This document shows positions 8,382 through 19,900 of a stretch of DNA of 64,000 nucleotides, one piece after another (the stretch's first letter is position 1; each line of letters begins with the position of its first letter). The notes beneath the pieces are model-generated. The model made no database searches. It saw only the letters and a list, made by a program, of their open reading frames with translations, and was not told the origin of the DNA. Both the position numbers and the translations under genes were made by a program. Source of the DNA: Candidatus Saccharimonadota bacterium (GTDB taxonomy: Bacteria > Patescibacteriota > Saccharimonadia > Saccharimonadales > Saccharimonadaceae); NCBI GenBank assembly GCA_030445245.1, contig JAUCSD010000001.1, forward strand, positions 186,001-250,000. The letters run 5' to 3'.

Positions 8382-9908
8382 ATGGCTGACATAGCAATAA
8401 CAGAATTGTCTCAAAATCTCCGCGATGCCATCGCTGGGCTTAAGACGTCTGAAGGCCTCGAAGAAGTCGGAATTGTTACTAGAATCGGTGACGGTGTTGC
8501 ATGGGTACACGGTCTACGAAACGCTGGCTTTTCTGAAATGCTCGAGATTGAGACAAAAGAAGGTATCGTTGAGGCATTCGCCCTTAACTTAATGGAAGAT
8601 GAAATTGGTGCAGTACTTCTAGGTAGCGACGTGAATGTTTCTGCAGGAAACACTGTTCGCCTTAAAGGCACACAACTTGAAGTACCCGTAGGTCCTGAGC
8701 TACTTGGTCGTGTTGTTGACCCGCTCGGTCGTCCACTTGATGGTGGTCCTGCTATCAAAACCAAGAAAACTGGTCTTGTTGAACGTGAAGCAGTCGGTGT
8801 CATGGGACGTAAATCAGTTCATGAGCCACTTATGACTGGTATTATGGCAATTGATGCCATGTTCCCTATCGGTCGTGGTCAGCGTGAGCTCATTATTGGT
8901 GACCGTCAGACAGGTAAAACAGCTATTGCAATTGATACTATGATTAACCAGGCTAAGCAAAAGAGTGGTGTCGTTAACGTCTATGTCGCTATTGGCCAGA
9001 AGCTATCGAAGATTGCTCGTCTTGTTGATCGCCTTAAACAAGAAGGCGTTATGGAGCAGACAATCATTGTTGCTACCGGTCCATCTGATCCAGCTTCAAT
9101 GCTTTACCTCGCGCCATATGCTGGTACAGCTATGGGTGAATACTTCCGCGACAACAAAGAGCATGCGTTGATGATTTATGACGATCTGACTAAGCACGCC
9201 GTTGCGTATCGTCAGATGTCACTTCTCCTTCGACGTCCACCAGGTCGTGAAGCGTTCCCAGGTGACGTGTTCTATCTTCACTCTCGCCTTCTTGAACGTT
9301 CAGCTAAATTATCTGATGATCTTGGTGCTGGTTCATTGACCGCACTTCCAATTATTGAAACACAAGCTGGTGATATTTCAGCCTATATCCCAACGAATGT
9401 GATTTCGATTACCGATGGCCAGATCTTCATGGAAACGGACCTATTTTATCAAGGTATTCGACCAGCCATCTCTGCAGGTCTCTCAGTATCTCGTGTAGGT
9501 GGTGCTGCCCAAACCAAAGCTGTTAAGAGCGTCGGTGGTCACTTGAAACTTGGTCTTTCGCAGTTCCGCGAACTCGCAAGCTTTGCTCAATTTGGTAGCG
9601 ATCTTGATGCTGAAACGAAGGGCCAGATTGAACGTGGTCAGCGCTTGACTGAACTTCTAAAGCAGCCACAATATCAACCAATGGGTATTTGGGAGCAAGT
9701 TTCGAGTCTTTACGTAGTAAATGAAGGTCTGTTTGACAAAGTTTCAGTTGTGAAAATTAAAGATGCCCAAGCTGCATTGTTAACTCGACTATGGACCGAT
9801 CACAAAGAAGATATGCGCAAGCTCAATAGTGGTGACAAGCCAGACGAGAAGCTCTTAGCTACAATCAAAAAAGTAGCTACTTCGGCTGCGAAAGGTTTTG
9901 AGGGTTAA
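8382..9908 (+). CDS. atpA: ATP synthase subunit alpha
   Basis: 508 aa, full family length. The beta-barrel N-domain is followed by the P-loop GDRQTGKT (about residues 168-175), the region RRPPGREAFPGDVFYLHSRL, and the alpha-specific TNVISITDGQI and RPAISAGLSVSRVGG. It is a non-catalytic nucleotide-binding subunit of F1. AGAGGAA precedes the ATG. Confidence 0.97.
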   Translation: MADIAITELSQNLRDAIAGLKTSEGLEEVGIVTRIGDGVAWVHGLRNAGFSEMLEIETKEGIVEAFALNLMEDEIGAVLLGSDVNVSAGNTVRLKGTQLEVPVGPELLGRVVDPLGRPLDGGPAIKTKKTGLVEREAVGVMGRKSVHEPLMTGIMAIDAMFPIGRGQRELIIGDRQTGKTAIAIDTMINQAKQKSGVVNVYVAIGQKLSKIARLVDRLKQEGVMEQTIIVATGPSDPASMLYLAPYAGTAMGEYFRDNKEHALMIYDDLTKHAVAYRQMSLLLRRPPGREAFPGDVFYLHSRLLERSAKLSDDLGAGSLTALPIIETQAGDISAYIPTNVISITDGQIFMETDLFYQGIRPAISAGLSVSRVGGAAQTKAVKSVGGHLKLGLSQFRELASFAQFGSDLDAETKGQIERGQRLTELLKQPQYQPMGIWEQVSSLYVVNEGLFDKVSVVKIKDAQAALLTRLWTDHKEDMRKLNSGDKPDEKLLATIKKVATSAAKGFEG

Positions 9909-9910
9909 TA

Positions 9911-12174
<2,264 letters not shown>

Positions 12175-12200
12175 TAAATTATTACATTTTATGTTATAGT

Positions 12201-12232
12201 AAAGGTCCCGACACGCCCGTGCCGGGACCTTT
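12201..12232. terminator. Hairpin after atpD
   Basis: AAAGGTCCCG pairs with CGGGACCTTT around an inner CAC/GTG stem. With A and T runs at the two ends it can act in either direction, and it would end the atpI-D transcript before atpC. TATAGT lies directly upstream at 12195-12200, so the hairpin could instead sit in the 5' leader of the following gene. Confidence 0.65.
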
Positions 12233-12253
12233 CTGATAGATAGGCAAAATGAC

Positions 12254-12829
12254 ATGCCGCCACGTTGCGCACGCCCCGGTCTTGGTGGCAACCACCGCCA
12301 TCCGCAGCGTCCTTCCTCCCATCCGCAGGAGCTGATCGAAAGGTCTGAGCGACCCAAGGATAACGAACCACTCTGGATTGGCCTTGCGATCCTCTTCCTC
12401 TTCGGTCTGATCTGGGTCGACTACCTGTTCGGCGGCGCCATCACGGTGCCGTACCTGGCGGTCGGTGCGGTTCTGGGCATCATCATCGTGATCTTCATAC
12501 CACGCGACCTCTGGGTAAGCGTGGCACGTCTCATCGCGTTCGTGATGACAGGACTGCTTCTGTGGCGTCTGTTCGCATCTGGACTGCCGCTCGCCGGCGC
12601 CGAAGCCGCGTCACCGATCGCTCAGCACATGCAGGACGAGAGTGGCAACCTCGGCAACACGTTCAACCTCGTCTGGGTGGGTGTCATGGCCATTGCGGCC
12701 ACCATCGCATTCTTCTGCTGGTGGACGAAGAAGCCGTGGCTGATCATCCTCTCGGGTCTTCTGTACCCCCTGGCCTGCTTCCCCTTCATCGGGATGTTGC
12801 TCCAGGAGGTCGCAAGAGTACACCCGTAG
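12254..12829 (+). CDS. GC-rich multi-pass membrane protein inserted in atp operon
   Basis: 191 aa, unidentified. A Pro/Arg/His-rich cytoplasmic-looking N-terminus (about 40 residues) precedes four or five hydrophobic helices, including LWIGLAILFLFGLIWVDYLF, VPYLAVGAVLGIIIVIFI and WVGVMAIAATIAFFCWW. The N-terminal 40 residues may be mis-assigned, because ATG codons at 12249 (another frame) and 12254 both have only weak Shine-Dalgarno matches. The codon use is clearly GC-richer than that of the flanking atp genes. It does not resemble AtpI or any ATP synthase subunit I know. A hairpin follows it (GGTGGGGACG at 12843-12852 with CGTCCCCACC at 12866-12875). Confidence 0.6.
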   Translation: MPPRCARPGLGGNHRHPQRPSSHPQELIERSERPKDNEPLWIGLAILFLFGLIWVDYLFGGAITVPYLAVGAVLGIIIVIFIPRDLWVSVARLIAFVMTGLLLWRLFASGLPLAGAEAASPIAQHMQDESGNLGNTFNLVWVGVMAIAATIAFFCWWTKKPWLIILSGLLYPLACFPFIGMLLQEVARVHP

Positions 12830-12842
12830 GAGCAAGCAACAC

Positions 12843-12875
12843 GGTGGGGACGCCGCAAGTCATCGCGTCCCCACC
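12843..12875 (+). terminator. 10-bp hairpin after the insert gene
   Basis: A perfect 10-bp GC-rich stem lies 13 bases after the stop at 12829. It has no T run, so termination is less certain than hairpin formation. Confidence 0.5.
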
Positions 12876-12909
12876 AGGTCGTATCCCTATCTATCAGATA
12901 TTACCCTCC

Positions 12910-12935
12910 CCCACTGTTATTTAGTGGGTTTTTTT
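12910..12935 (+). terminator. Terminator upstream of atpC
   Basis: CCCACT and AGTGGG are separated by seven bases and followed by seven T residues. Together with the hairpins at 12201 and 12843, it isolates atpC from the rest of the operon. Confidence 0.75.
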
Positions 12936-12937
12936 GT

Positions 12938-12943
12938 TACTAT
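12938..12943 (+). promoter_or_regulatory. -10 element for leaderless atpC
   Basis: TACTAT ends seven bases before the atpC ATG, with an overlapping TATTAT register. It lies directly after the terminator, so atpC appears to have its own leaderless transcript. Confidence 0.5.
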
Positions 12944-12950
12944 TATAGAT

Positions 12951-13373
12951 ATGAATTTAGAACTTATTACCCTTCTTGGCAAAAAAATCGACCAAGAAGT
13001 ATATGAAGTGATGATACCCACTGCCGAAGGTGAAATTGGTGTTTTCCCAGGTCACGAGCCACTTGTTACCATCGCTGTACCAGGTGCTATCGTTGTACGC
13101 TACGATAAAGGCGATAGCGACAGCCAACTCGATTACTTTGCTATTAGCGGCGGTGTCGTCGAGGTCTCACAAGAAAAGGTTCGTATCCTTGTAGACGAGG
13201 CTGATAATGGTGATGATATTATTGAATCAGAGAGCAAGGCAGCACTTGCTCGTGCGATCGAAATGCGTGACAACGCTAAAGACCAAGTAGAACTCGAACA
13301 GGCGCATCAACTTGTCGATCGTCACTCAGTCAGACTCAAAGTCGCGGATATTAGACGTCGTCACCGACGTTAA
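12951..13373 (+). CDS. atpC: ATP synthase subunit epsilon
   Basis: 140 aa. The N-terminal beta-sandwich is clear (EVMIPTAEGEIGVFPGHEPLV and FAISGGVVEVSQEKVRILVD), followed by a C-terminal helical hairpin (about 85-135) that in other bacteria inhibits ATP hydrolysis. The start at 12951 is chosen because the longer frame runs into the terminator's T run. It is separated from atpD by a GC-rich insert and two terminators, and its 3' end overlaps a convergent gene by 23 bases. Confidence 0.92.
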   Translation: MNLELITLLGKKIDQEVYEVMIPTAEGEIGVFPGHEPLVTIAVPGAIVVRYDKGDSDSQLDYFAISGGVVEVSQEKVRILVDEADNGDDIIESESKAALARAIEMRDNAKDQVELEQAHQLVDRHSVRLKVADIRRRHRR

Positions 13374-13650
13374 CGGGAGTATGCTCTTGCGTACTGAGAC
13401 GGAGCGCTGCGGCCGCTAGTGCATTATAGACATACGTGATTTCATCTATAATTTTCTTTTGAAGATCTGGGTTTGCGCCTGAGACAATATGCACGCGTAG
13501 TAAGACCTCACGAGCAAGTACGGCATTCGATTTAGCAAAAGCCTGCCACCGATCATTATGAGTTGGATCGGCAACATCTTCAAAGACATAATTAAGTAAG
13601 TCGGATTCTACGACTCGAGGTAATAAAGACTCGTGTTCGGCTGAAACCAT
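13351..13650 (-). CDS. Small conserved-looking protein, unidentified
   Basis: 99 aa, mostly helical and acidic (ESDLLNYVFEDVADPTHNDRWQAF, ALAAAALRL). No family recognised and no membrane segment or metal site seen. The ATG at 13650 has TATGAT nine bases upstream and no Shine-Dalgarno sequence, the leaderless pattern, so it is preferred over the ATG at 13710. The 3' end overlaps atpC by 23 bases on the opposite strand. Confidence 0.55.
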   Translation of the reverse strand: MVSAEHESLLPRVVESDLLNYVFEDVADPTHNDRWQAFAKSNAVLAREVLLRVHIVSGANPDLQKKIIDEITYVYNALAAAALRLSTQEHTPVNVGDDV

Positions 13651-13788
13651 TACCTTTAGATCATAGCAACTAATGCATATAGCGTGCAATAAACTACGTC
13701 GGCCATACATATAGCGTGTTTACCAAACCTATTGACAAGAGTAAACTTTAATATAGAACTATAATAAAATAAGTCAAGAATAGAGATT

Positions 13789-14742
13789 ATGAGTAACGAG
13801 ACTATGTCGGATAAGACTGTTGAACATGAGAAAACATACGAGCGTAACGGAAAATTTGTTGCTCGTCTTCGTGATTTAAACTTAGGCAACGGAAAAAATG
13901 GTATCCCATCGCAATATGCCGAGACTAGCAAAGAGGGACTCAATGAAATTGCTACTGAATTCGCTGAAAAGCTTCGTGAGCCAACTGACCTCAAGGCTTG
14001 TGGCTGTATTGATGGTCGCCATACTTTATGTAATGCAGACGGAAGTGCCACTGAGGTGCGTTTGCGTCGTGTCGGTGGATCAGCTTCTAACTTCGGAGTA
14101 GCCCTAAACGCTGAGGCAAGCGTTATCGACACGTTAGATCCAGACAGTGACTTGGGCGCACAGGTTATGACTGTCGATGCACATGTGAAGCGCTTGACTG
14201 GGTTCGACCGTTCAGCACACCTTGGTGGTTGTGGTGGCGCTAATGGCGAAGTCGATGACAATGAGGCTATTCATGATAACCCAGCTATTCTTGCTGCTGT
14301 TAAAGCGTTTATGGAAATCGAAGAAATACGTGAATATTTAGGTGTTGATTACGATGAGGCACTTGGCGAACGAGTTCATGTAAATGCTGGTAAGACAGCT
14401 CAACTTCTCAAAACGGCTGGATGGGTTGGTCAGAAATACGTGGACGGAGTTGTCGAGACTAATGCGGCTGGTGTTGAGGACCTTGAAGTGGATCATGACG
14501 ACAAAGAACATCACGGCCACAAAGAAAATAGCATTGTCGTTATTATCGGCGATAAGACAATCGATATTGATAATGAATTTGTCTGGAACCTTAAGGCGTC
14601 TAAGATGGCTGCCGAAGCGTTTGCTGGTCAGCGCGGTAAAGAGGGATACACTCAGGCAATTATCGCGGAAATTGCTAAGCACCTCGCTGTAGCGAACCGT
14701 CTACCTAGTGTAGATACACCAATACTTCTTATTCAGGGCTAG
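13789..14742 (+). CDS. Carbonic-anhydrase-like putative metalloenzyme
   Basis: 317 aa. Two conserved-looking blocks resemble the zinc or cadmium site of beta/zeta carbonic anhydrases: CGCIDGR (Cys73, Asp75, Arg77) and HLGGCGG (His144, Cys148). In classical beta enzymes the second block is H-x2-C; here it is H-x3-C, so the site is related at best. A His/Asp-rich patch (about 235-246, HDDKEHHGHKE) is a second possible metal-binding stretch. The C-terminal half is not recognised. CO2 hydration is an inference. Stand-alone, with TATAAT about 25 bases upstream of the ATG. Confidence 0.5.
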   Translation: MSNETMSDKTVEHEKTYERNGKFVARLRDLNLGNGKNGIPSQYAETSKEGLNEIATEFAEKLREPTDLKACGCIDGRHTLCNADGSATEVRLRRVGGSASNFGVALNAEASVIDTLDPDSDLGAQVMTVDAHVKRLTGFDRSAHLGGCGGANGEVDDNEAIHDNPAILAAVKAFMEIEEIREYLGVDYDEALGERVHVNAGKTAQLLKTAGWVGQKYVDGVVETNAAGVEDLEVDHDDKEHHGHKENSIVVIIGDKTIDIDNEFVWNLKASKMAAEAFAGQRGKEGYTQAIIAEIAKHLAVANRLPSVDTPILLIQG

Positions 14743-14747
14743 TTGAC

Positions 14748-15695
14748 TTAAGAAGCTGACAACAAAGCGCGGACTTCGTCCGTGCTTTTGGTGTGCATTA
14801 ATTGTTCACGTAGTTCACTCGCACCAGGAAAATCTCGTATATAGATCTTAAAGAAACGTTTCAAGGGATCGAATCGTCGTGGTTCGAGTTCGGTTGTGTA
14901 TTTATCAAATAGATCTAGTTGTAGACTTAGTAAGCCGAGGAGTTCTTCGCGAGTATGTTCTCTTTTTGTCTTCTCAAATGCGAAAGGATTTGTAAAAATA
15001 CCTCGACCAATCATGACGCCGTCAATGCCGTATTGTTTGATTAATTCTTCACCATGCTCACGGTCGCGAATGTCACCGTTTATAGTAAGTAGTGTCTGTG
15101 GTGCAATTTCATCACGGAGTGCTTTGATCTCTGGAATGAGCTCAAAATGCGCCGGGACCTTGCTCATTTCTTTGCGGGTACGCAAATGAATAGTGAGGTT
15201 TGCGATGTTCTGCTCGAGAAGATGAGTGAGCCATGGACGCCATTCATCGGTTGATGTAAACCCAAGCCGAGTCTTAACGCTAACTGGTAGACCGCTTTCT
15301 TTGACGCTGGCGATAAGTTGACTTGCGATTTCAGGTTGTTTAATGAGATAACTACCGCCAGATTTGACGACGTTTTTTACGGGGCAGCCCATATTTATAT
15401 CAATGCCGCTATATCCCATGGCAGCAAGGTCTTTCCCCATCTTCGCAAACTCGTCGGGTTTACTTCCCCATATCTGGGCTACCATAGGTTGTTCGTCGCT
15501 GGTAAATGCAAGTCGTCCACGGGTACTGTGAATCCCAGCAGGGCTACAGTAACTACTTGCGTTTGTAAATTCGGTGAAGAAAACATCAGGTTTTGCGGCA
15601 GTTGCAACAACATGACGAAAAACGACGTCAGTAACCGCCTCCATAGGAGCCAGAATAAAGAATGGTCGTGGTAAATCGTGCCAAAAGTTGTGCAT
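14748..15695 (-). CDS. tRNA-dihydrouridine synthase
   Basis: 315 aa, a TIM-barrel flavoprotein of the Dus family. Seen: the N-terminal [14 protein letters not shown], the catalytic-Cys loop [16 protein letters not shown], the FMN-phosphate region VKTRLGF, and [27 protein letters not shown]. It reduces uridines in the D-loop of tRNAs with NADPH. Subfamily (DusA/B/C) not assigned. It is convergent with the carbonic-anhydrase-like gene (five bases apart), and TATAAT lies 11 bases before the ATG. Confidence 0.92.
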   Translation of the reverse strand: MHNFWHDLPRPFFILAPMEAVTDVVFRHVVATAAKPDVFFTEFTNASSYCSPAGIHSTRGRLAFTSDEQPMVAQIWGSKPDEFAKMGKDLAAMGYSGIDINMGCPVKNVVKSGGSYLIKQPEIASQLIASVKESGLPVSVKTRLGFTSTDEWRPWLTHLLEQNIANLTIHLRTRKEMSKVPAHFELIPEIKALRDEIAPQTLLTINGDIRDREHGEELIKQYGIDGVMIGRGIFTNPFAFEKTKREHTREELLGLLSLQLDLFDKYTTELEPRRFDPLKRFFKIYIRDFPGASELREQLMHTKSTDEVRALLSAS

Positions 15696-15772
15696 AATAA
15701 CAATTTATTATATCACTATATAGCCAAGACTTCATAGCCAGATGAATATTAGCATTTTAATTTTGAATATCA

Positions 15773-15821
15773 CGTCTTCCGCTAGTCATAAGGCGTCGGG
15801 CGTTATGACTAGCGGAAGACG
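15773..15821 (-). terminator. 19-bp perfect hairpin downstream of 15887-16153
   Basis: Arms 15773-15791 and 15803-15821 pair perfectly over 19 bp, with an 11-base loop. A smaller hairpin (CGTCTG/CAGACG at about 15847-15863) lies between it and the stop codon. There is no T run, so it may protect a 3' end or be an element end instead. Confidence 0.5.
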
Positions 15822-15886
15822 GACAGGTATGACTCGACCTGTGGTCCGTCTGAGAATCAGACGCCGCCTTCCGAGTTTGAACCGCA

Positions 15887-16153
15887 TTACTCTTTCTTCT
15901 TACGGCTCTTCCTGAGCGCATCTTTCCTGTCCGTCAGTTCATCGGCAGCTTTCTCGATCTGAGCTTGAATGGCGCGTGCCTGGTCTCCAATCTCCCCTGA
16001 AGCTCCTAATGCGTAGTTGAAAAGGTCAAGGTCTCGCTTTGTGACGATGCCACTGCCGGCGACGCCCTGGCTGCGCTTTATGACACCCAGCACAGCTTGA
16101 TAGAGTTGGGGCCGGCGATTGATTTTGCGCTCTCTTCTCGCATCTTCCTTCAT
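15887..16153 (-). CDS. GC-rich orphan, basic helical protein
   Basis: 88 aa, very rich in Lys/Arg at both ends (MKEDARRERKINRR and RKSRKKKE). A helical core contains LDLFNYALGASGEIGDQARAI, and the coiled-coil-prone segment QIEKAADELTDRKDALRKS follows. No family recognised; nucleic-acid or ribosome binding is only suggested by charge. GAGGAA precedes the ATG at good spacing. Monocistronic and GC-richer than its neighbours, with a long hairpin downstream. A TTGACA box lies further upstream in the leader region. Confidence 0.6.
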   Translation of the reverse strand: MKEDARRERKINRRPQLYQAVLGVIKRSQGVAGSGIVTKRDLDLFNYALGASGEIGDQARAIQAQIEKAADELTDRKDALRKSRKKKE

Positions 16154-16279
16154 GGCTACTTCCTCGTGCGTGGGAGATACCTTTTTAGTTTCGACGAGAC
16201 GGTCTGTGGTTGAACCTCAAGGAATCATACCTGTCAAAGCTCATTGCTCATGGGTCATTGTGATGATATGAGTCAATGT

Positions 16280-16314
16280 ATTGTAATATACATCTAATAT
16301 ACGTATATTACAAT
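16280..16314. repeat. 12-bp perfect AT-rich inverted repeat
   Basis: ATTGTAATATAC at 16280-16291 is matched inverted at 16303-16314, with an 11-base spacer. It lies about 130 bases upstream of the 15887-16153 gene and next to the terminator of the 16446-16655 gene. It could be an operator for a dimeric regulator or a hairpin. Nothing else is seen between 16154 and 16329. Confidence 0.4.
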
Positions 16315-16329
16315 AAATTAAATAAAAAA

Positions 16330-16373
16330 CGTCTCCCGCTTCTCACAACAACTGTTATGAAGAATGGGAGACG
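16330..16373 (-). terminator. Terminator for the Cys-rich peptide gene
   Basis: CGTCTCCC (16330-16337) pairs with GGGAGACG (16366-16373). On the minus strand six T residues follow directly, as in an intrinsic terminator. Confidence 0.65.
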
Positions 16374-16445
16374 GACAGGAATAGTGCTCTGGCCTGTTTT
16401 TTTCGAATGGGTCGTCGTACAACCCAAACGTTCTCCCCCTGCTCA

Positions 16446-16655
16446 TTACAAGCAGACCTGACAGGTGCCGGCAGGCTTGTTGCGTTTGCCAGTCCAGTAG
16501 CCACCAAAACCGTCCCAGACGGAACAGTTCTTGCAGCCACGCGGATTGTTGTCCTTGCAGCCCTGGCAGCTTCCGCTGCCCTTGCACGCGCAGCTCGCCT
16601 TGGCCATGGCCATCGAGACAACCATGAACAGAACAAACAGACGGAGTCGTAGCAT
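16446..16655 (-). CDS. Small secreted cysteine-rich protein
   Basis: 69 aa. The N-terminus is a signal peptide by composition: MLRLR, then FVLFMVVSMAMA, then an AKA cleavage-like site near residue 20. The mature part (about 49 residues) has eight Cys at 22, 24, 30, 33, 41, 44, 65 and 68, including CQGC, CKNC and CQVC. It could bind metal or form disulfides. An exported toxin, adhesin or metal-binding peptide is possible, none established. The ATG at 16655 is chosen for AAGGTAAGGTGG upstream; the longer frame from 16727 would hide the signal peptide. A convincing terminator follows. Confidence 0.6.
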   Translation of the reverse strand: MLRLRLFVLFMVVSMAMAKASCACKGSGSCQGCKDNNPRGCKNCSVWDGFGGYWTGKRNKPAGTCQVCL

Positions 16656-16871
16656 TGCTACCACCTTACCTTCACATTGAGGTCGGATCGAAAAAATGAT
16701 GGCGAACACGCGCAGTCTGCCTACCATTTTTCTGAGACACGAAGTCAGCTTCTCGGCAAAGAAGCTACATCAGTATCTAGTAGGGGTTCATACGGAATTG
16801 TACGTACGTATGTCCGCCAGCTCAGGAGCCTGTCGCTTGGAGCGACCTGCATTTGAGATAACACTATTCCT

Positions 16872-16907
16872 GTCAAAAAACGCTTTGAAACAACGATGCG
16901 TTTTGAC
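16872..16907 (-). terminator. Terminator downstream of the helicase
   Basis: GTCAAAACGC pairs with GCGTTTTTTGAC on the minus strand, with the T run inside the descending arm. It lies 46 bases after the helicase stop. The remaining bases of 16656-16952 show only a short GTCGCT/AGCGAC hairpin. Confidence 0.5.
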
Positions 16908-16952
16908 GGCAGTGCTTCTCAGCTATTAAATATTATAAACCAGTTTAGCCGT

Positions 16953-19900
16953 TTAGTCAATTGTAGAAGGAACGGTATCTGCTATAAGATCGTCCTCAAA
17001 TTCAAGCACACCCTTATAGCTTGGCTCATACGCACTTGTATCTGGCAGATCAAGCATAATAATGCGTCGCCATACCGAGTGAATGAGCTGTCGGAAGCGA
17101 GCGAGCTCCTCGTGAGAGAATTGCGCTTCAAGGGAGATGATATCACCATTGAGTGTCGGTTCAACAAACTGAATGACACTCTTTTCAACTGTAAACTTGT
17201 TGTAGTCTCGTGAGTGATGTATAAGCAGGCAGTAGAACATCAGCTGTTGTTTGTATCGATGTAGCTTCATCTTTTCGTAGTCGGTCTTGCCTGTCCAGTT
17301 TCGAATTGCCTTACCTGTTTTGTAGTCGGTGACGGTAATTGTCTGATCCTGGATATCAACAAGATCGAGTGAGCCAGTAAGGTGGGCTTCCTCAAAGAAG
17401 ACGGCTTGACCGGCAAAGTTAAGTTCGGTTTTTTGCGACGGAGAGAATTCAGAGTACTTTACTTCAAGGAAACGCGAAAGCGCCTCACTTCCCTTTTGCA
17501 GATAGATGTCGAAGTCTCTATCGGTCAGATGTTGTGAGTGCAGATTCTCCTCAAAGTCATGTAGGATGTCTTCGATTGGGCGGTGTTTACCGGTTGCAGT
17601 GAGGTGTGAATGAGCGCGTTGCAATGTTGTATGGATTGCTGATCCATACCCCGCGCTTGGACTGGTAGCTTGCGGAAAACGAAGTAGGTTGTTCATTAAA
17701 AACGCTTGTGGACCCCCACGAGATACGTCGAGGAATGCATTTAGATGGGTGCTGCTGAGCTTATAGTTCTCGAGGGCGGGAGCGAGGAGCTCACGCATTG
17801 ATGGTGTTAGTGGTGTGACGATTGGTTGATACCATACAAGCTCCGCTGAATGAGTTAGGCTTTCGATTGAACTTGGCAACTGTGGCTGTGTAGCCTGCCA
17901 TGTCTCACCGATCAAAAAGCTAGCAGGTAGTGTATTCTTCTGTTTATCATCCGCACCGCTGTAGCTGATTTTTAGGTGCATACGAGCGCGAGTCATGGCA
18001 ACGAAAAATAAACGAAGCCGTTCATCAAACGTGTCACCGGATGGGGCGAGTGGCAGGTTTTCGGGATAGCTGATGAGACGGTTACGTGTGCGGACACGTT
18101 CACCCCACGCTGAGTCGACTGCCCCAATAACGTACACCGTATCAAACTCAAGACCTTTTGATTTATGCGCGGTCATAAGGTTAACGGCATTATCAATGTG
18201 GTGTGTGCGTGGTCGAACACTTGTAATAGTACTGCCTAATTGGCGATGAAGCTTAATGAATTCAAGGAAGGACTGAAGTGTCGGTGTCTCAAGAGGCTTG
18301 TAGTCAACTAATTTGGTACGAATGGTACGCAGAGCTTCGAGATACGTTAGGTAGGCGTCAGGAGCTTCTTTAAGTTGCTGGGCGGAGAAATAGTGTTCGT
18401 ATAGCGGAGAAACAAATTCCAATGGACTGCTTTCGTCATGTAACGTTCCCTGCTCTAGTTTAAGAGATGGATTTGAGGCGAGCGTCTGATGTTTTGGCAC
18501 ACCGATAATTTCATCGAGCATTTGCTCTAAGTGACTATGAGCAAGCAGCTGAGACGTAGTAATAAGCCAGTTCTGTAACGGCTTCAGCGCTGGAGTTGTT
18601 GCCATTATTTCCATCCATAATTGATGATTCTGTTGGGCCTGGAGGCCAAGCTGCCAGATATCAAGCGGAGGTATGGCAAACGCTGGATGGGATAGCAGCT
18701 TCGGCAGGAGACTATCGGCATCCTTATGCCGTTGTTCAAAGAGAGCAACCAGGATGCTTGAAGCATGCTCAATGAGGACGATAATATCGAGGTCGAGCAC
18801 ATTATCGCGTCGTTCATAATTAACGGGGATACCAGCACTCGCAAAGTAAGGCAGCAACGCCATTATTTCATGATGACGTCGTGCGAGTACGGCGATAGAT
18901 GCTGCCGACTGGCCACCCTTAAGCGCCGACTCAATACTGTTAAGTAACCAACTACGTTCGTCGCTGACGCTCGGGAGCTCAACAAGTTCTACGCTCGTCT
19001 CACTTGGCGTAAAATGGGCAGTCAGTGTTTTATTGAGATCTGGTACGTGATTTTCAAGTCGATCTGATCCGAGCTTGATTACGCTGCGGGCATGTGAAAG
19101 GATGGTATCACTGGACCTATAGTTATCGGTGAGGGTAATAAGTACTGTCTCGTTGAATAGATCCCGGAAGGCGCTAATATTGCCTACATCGGCACCCTGA
19201 AAGCTATAGATTGCTTGGTCGTCATCGCCTACGACGAGAATATTTGGTCGGCCATTATTTATTTCGTTATTCGTTAGATCATACAGAATACGCATTTGAG
19301 CCATGTTCGTATCCTGAAACTCATCAACCATAATATACTGATATTTTTCTTGAAGATTGAACCGAAGCTCGGGGAATACTTCCATCGCATGTACAACGCG
19401 TAAAATCATATCATCAAAGTCGTATAACTCAGCTTCTTGCATGCGAGCAAGATATTGATAGTAAACGAAACTTGTCGCTCGAAGCTTTTTTTGACGGTCG
19501 CGGGATTTTAAGACAAACTCCCCTGTCTCATCCTTCTTAAACCATGTGTTCCGCCATGAAGTTAACGGTTTAGTCGAGTTTGTTTCTTGGGCGACGGCAA
19601 TAGTAGACTCAAGACTTCCTGCGAGAACACGAGCCAGTGACGTAATTCCTGGTAGTTCGATCTCTTCATTTGTACGTTGGATAATTTCAACGAGTGGCGC
19701 GAGCTGATCAGCCGTCGTTTTAGAAAGTCGTGCTGCAAATACCTGGGCAAGCAGCGGTTCCGCCACCTCAATGACATGATCGTTAGCATCGAGTACGGCG
19801 AGTAACTCATCACTCGTGAGACCACTTTTTTTAAGTTCTGAAATGGTCGTAAGCGTATCACTAAGATGAGTGTATTCGCCGTTCATCTTACTTGCTAGCG

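Larger units (their letters stand above)
12232..12898. repeat. 13-bp perfect inverted repeat bracketing the insert
   Basis: TCTGATAGATAGG at 12232-12244 is repeated inverted at 12886-12898. The pair encloses exactly the GC-rich gene and its hairpin, between atpD and atpC. It could be the ends of a small mobile cassette or a chance match. No target duplication was identified. Confidence 0.45.

Noticed and set aside
16407-16652. Plus-strand open frame opposite the Cys-rich peptide gene
   Set aside because: The minus-strand gene has a signal peptide, Shine-Dalgarno sequence and terminator; the plus frame has none.
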